A DNA stretch of 64,000 bases from assembly GCF_007558815.1 (NCBI RefSeq), contig NZ_VLTJ01000007.1:62001-126000 (forward strand), read 5' to 3'. Below are positions 63,339 to 64,000 of this stretch, piece by piece (positions within the stretch are counted from its first letter, which is position 1; the number at the start of each line of letters is the position of its first letter). The position numbers and the translations under genes were made by a program. The stretch comes from Verticiella sediminum (GTDB lineage Bacteria; Pseudomonadota; Gammaproteobacteria; Burkholderiales; Burkholderiaceae_B). The notes under the pieces were generated by a model. That model worked only from the letters and a program-made list of their open reading frames with translations. It did no database searches and was not told the origin of the DNA.

Positions 63339-64000
63339 ATGATCGGTTTCGAGATACACCCGCGCAAGCGCGCGATCGGCAATGAGTTCGTTCAGAAATT
63401 CCTGCGCATCCCGGTGGCCAACGTCAGCGACTGCATGTCGCGCATGACGGCCGGCGGCGCGCGCCTGCGGCCCATGCACGACGGCAGCCCGATGGGCGGG
63501 CCTGCCCTGACCGTGCGCACCAGGCCGGGCGACAACCTGATGGTCCACAAGGCACTGGAACTCGCGCAACCCGGCGACGTCCTTGTGGTCGATGCGGGGG
63601 GCGACCTCACCAACGCCATCATCGGCGAGATCATGGCCTCATATGCGCAGAAGCGCGGCTTGGCGGGCATCGTGATCAACGGCGCCATCCGGGACAGCGC
63701 GACGATCCGCCGCGGCGGCTTTCCCGTGTACGCAGCGGGCGTCACCCACCGCGGTCCCTACAAGGACGGCCCCGGCGAGATCAACTGCACCGTCGCGCTG
63801 GACGGCATGACCATCGAGCCGGGCGACCTGGTCATCGGCGACGACGACGGCCTGCTGTGCGTGCCGTACGACAGGGCGCAGAGTGTCTACGCCGCCGCCG
63901 CTGCCAAGCATGCGGCCGAGCAGATGACGCTGGCGCAGATCGCCGAAGGCAGACTGGACACCTCATGGATCGACGCCCGGCTGCAGGCGCTGGGCGGCCT
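63339..64000 (+). CDS. RraA-family aldolase (partial, runs off the right edge)
   Basis: The frame is open from the ATG at 63339 (CAGGAGCAG upstream) to the last base, about 220 codons; the stop lies outside the window. Family motifs: GGDLTNAIIGEI (the G-D-x-x-x-A-x-x-G type) and INGAIRDSATIR with the substrate Arg and metal Asp. Related to 4-hydroxy-4-methyl-2-oxoglutarate/4-carboxy-4-hydroxy-2-oxoadipate aldolases and RraA-like regulators. With the LigI-like hydrolase it hints at a 4,5-cleavage-type aromatic route. Confidence 0.9.
   Translation, partial: MIGFEIHPRKRAIGNEFVQKFLRIPVANVSDCMSRMTAGGARLRPMHDGSPMGGPALTVRTRPGDNLMVHKALELAQPGDVLVVDAGGDLTNAIIGEIMASYAQKRGLAGIVINGAIRDSATIRRGGFPVYAAGVTHRGPYKDGPGEINCTVALDGMTIEPGDLVIGDDDGLLCVPYDRAQSVYAAAAAKHAAEQMTLAQIAEGRLDTSWIDARLQALGG

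Overview
The window is GC-rich, densely coded chromosomal DNA from a betaproteobacterium, most likely a member of the Alcaligenaceae (Bordetella/Achromobacter relatives). The signs are a BpsABCD-type poly-GlcNAc (PGA) operon, an aceE-aceF-lpdA cluster whose E3 carries its own lipoyl domain, several Bug-type (TctC-like) periplasmic binding proteins, and many acyl-CoA genes. Genus placement is inference. I saw no rRNA, tRNA or CRISPR array.

Layout. 1-1.3 kb: a short threonine deaminase gene (minus strand) behind a leader peptide with four Ile codons in a row and an intrinsic terminator, i.e. a transcription attenuator. 1.3-4.4 kb: a broken crotonase relic next to a divergent KfrA-like/tyrosine recombinase pair with palindromic operators, probably a small mobile or degraded island. 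4.4-15.8 kb: an exopolysaccharide region with two paralogous LuxR-type regulators whose receiver domains lack the phospho-acceptor Asp, a phosphohexomutase-like protein with most catalytic-loop residues lost, an intact second GlmM, a tiny membrane protein, and pgaABCD. A GGCCTAGGCC palindrome recurs upstream of three of these transcription units. 15.9-18.2 kb: a DUF4893-like protein, purT and a hotdog thioesterase.

18.4-27.1 kb: the pyruvate dehydrogenase operon (minus strand), divergent from a PAS histidine kinase/FixJ-type response regulator pair. 27.4-32.7 kb: folD, prlC and two MDR oxidoreductases. 32.7-40.8 kb: a MaoC/acyl-CoA dehydrogenase relic, YjbQ, two MFS transporters, a MarR regulator with a clear operator, a LysR/FMN-reductase pair, a PrpA-type phosphatase, a small orphan gene and exonuclease III. 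41-45.7 kb: a TolC/HlyD/ABC-2/ABC-2 exporter set without an ATPase. 45.8-46.9 kb: a Phd-type antitoxin/zeta-type toxin pair.

47-55.4 kb: acyl-CoA metabolism (two acyl-CoA dehydrogenases, an acyl-CoA ligase, a thiolase, an SDR and an IclR regulator) plus a YegD-like Hsp70. 55.6-64 kb: a catabolic region with an amidohydrolase, three Bug proteins, a LysR, two dehydrogenases, DUF1185 and a RraA-family aldolase that runs off the right edge.

The most interesting candidate system is 4.4-15.8 kb: a PGA locus with its own GlcNAc-1-P mutase, a pseudoenzyme, two phosphorylation-independent regulators and a shared palindromic element.
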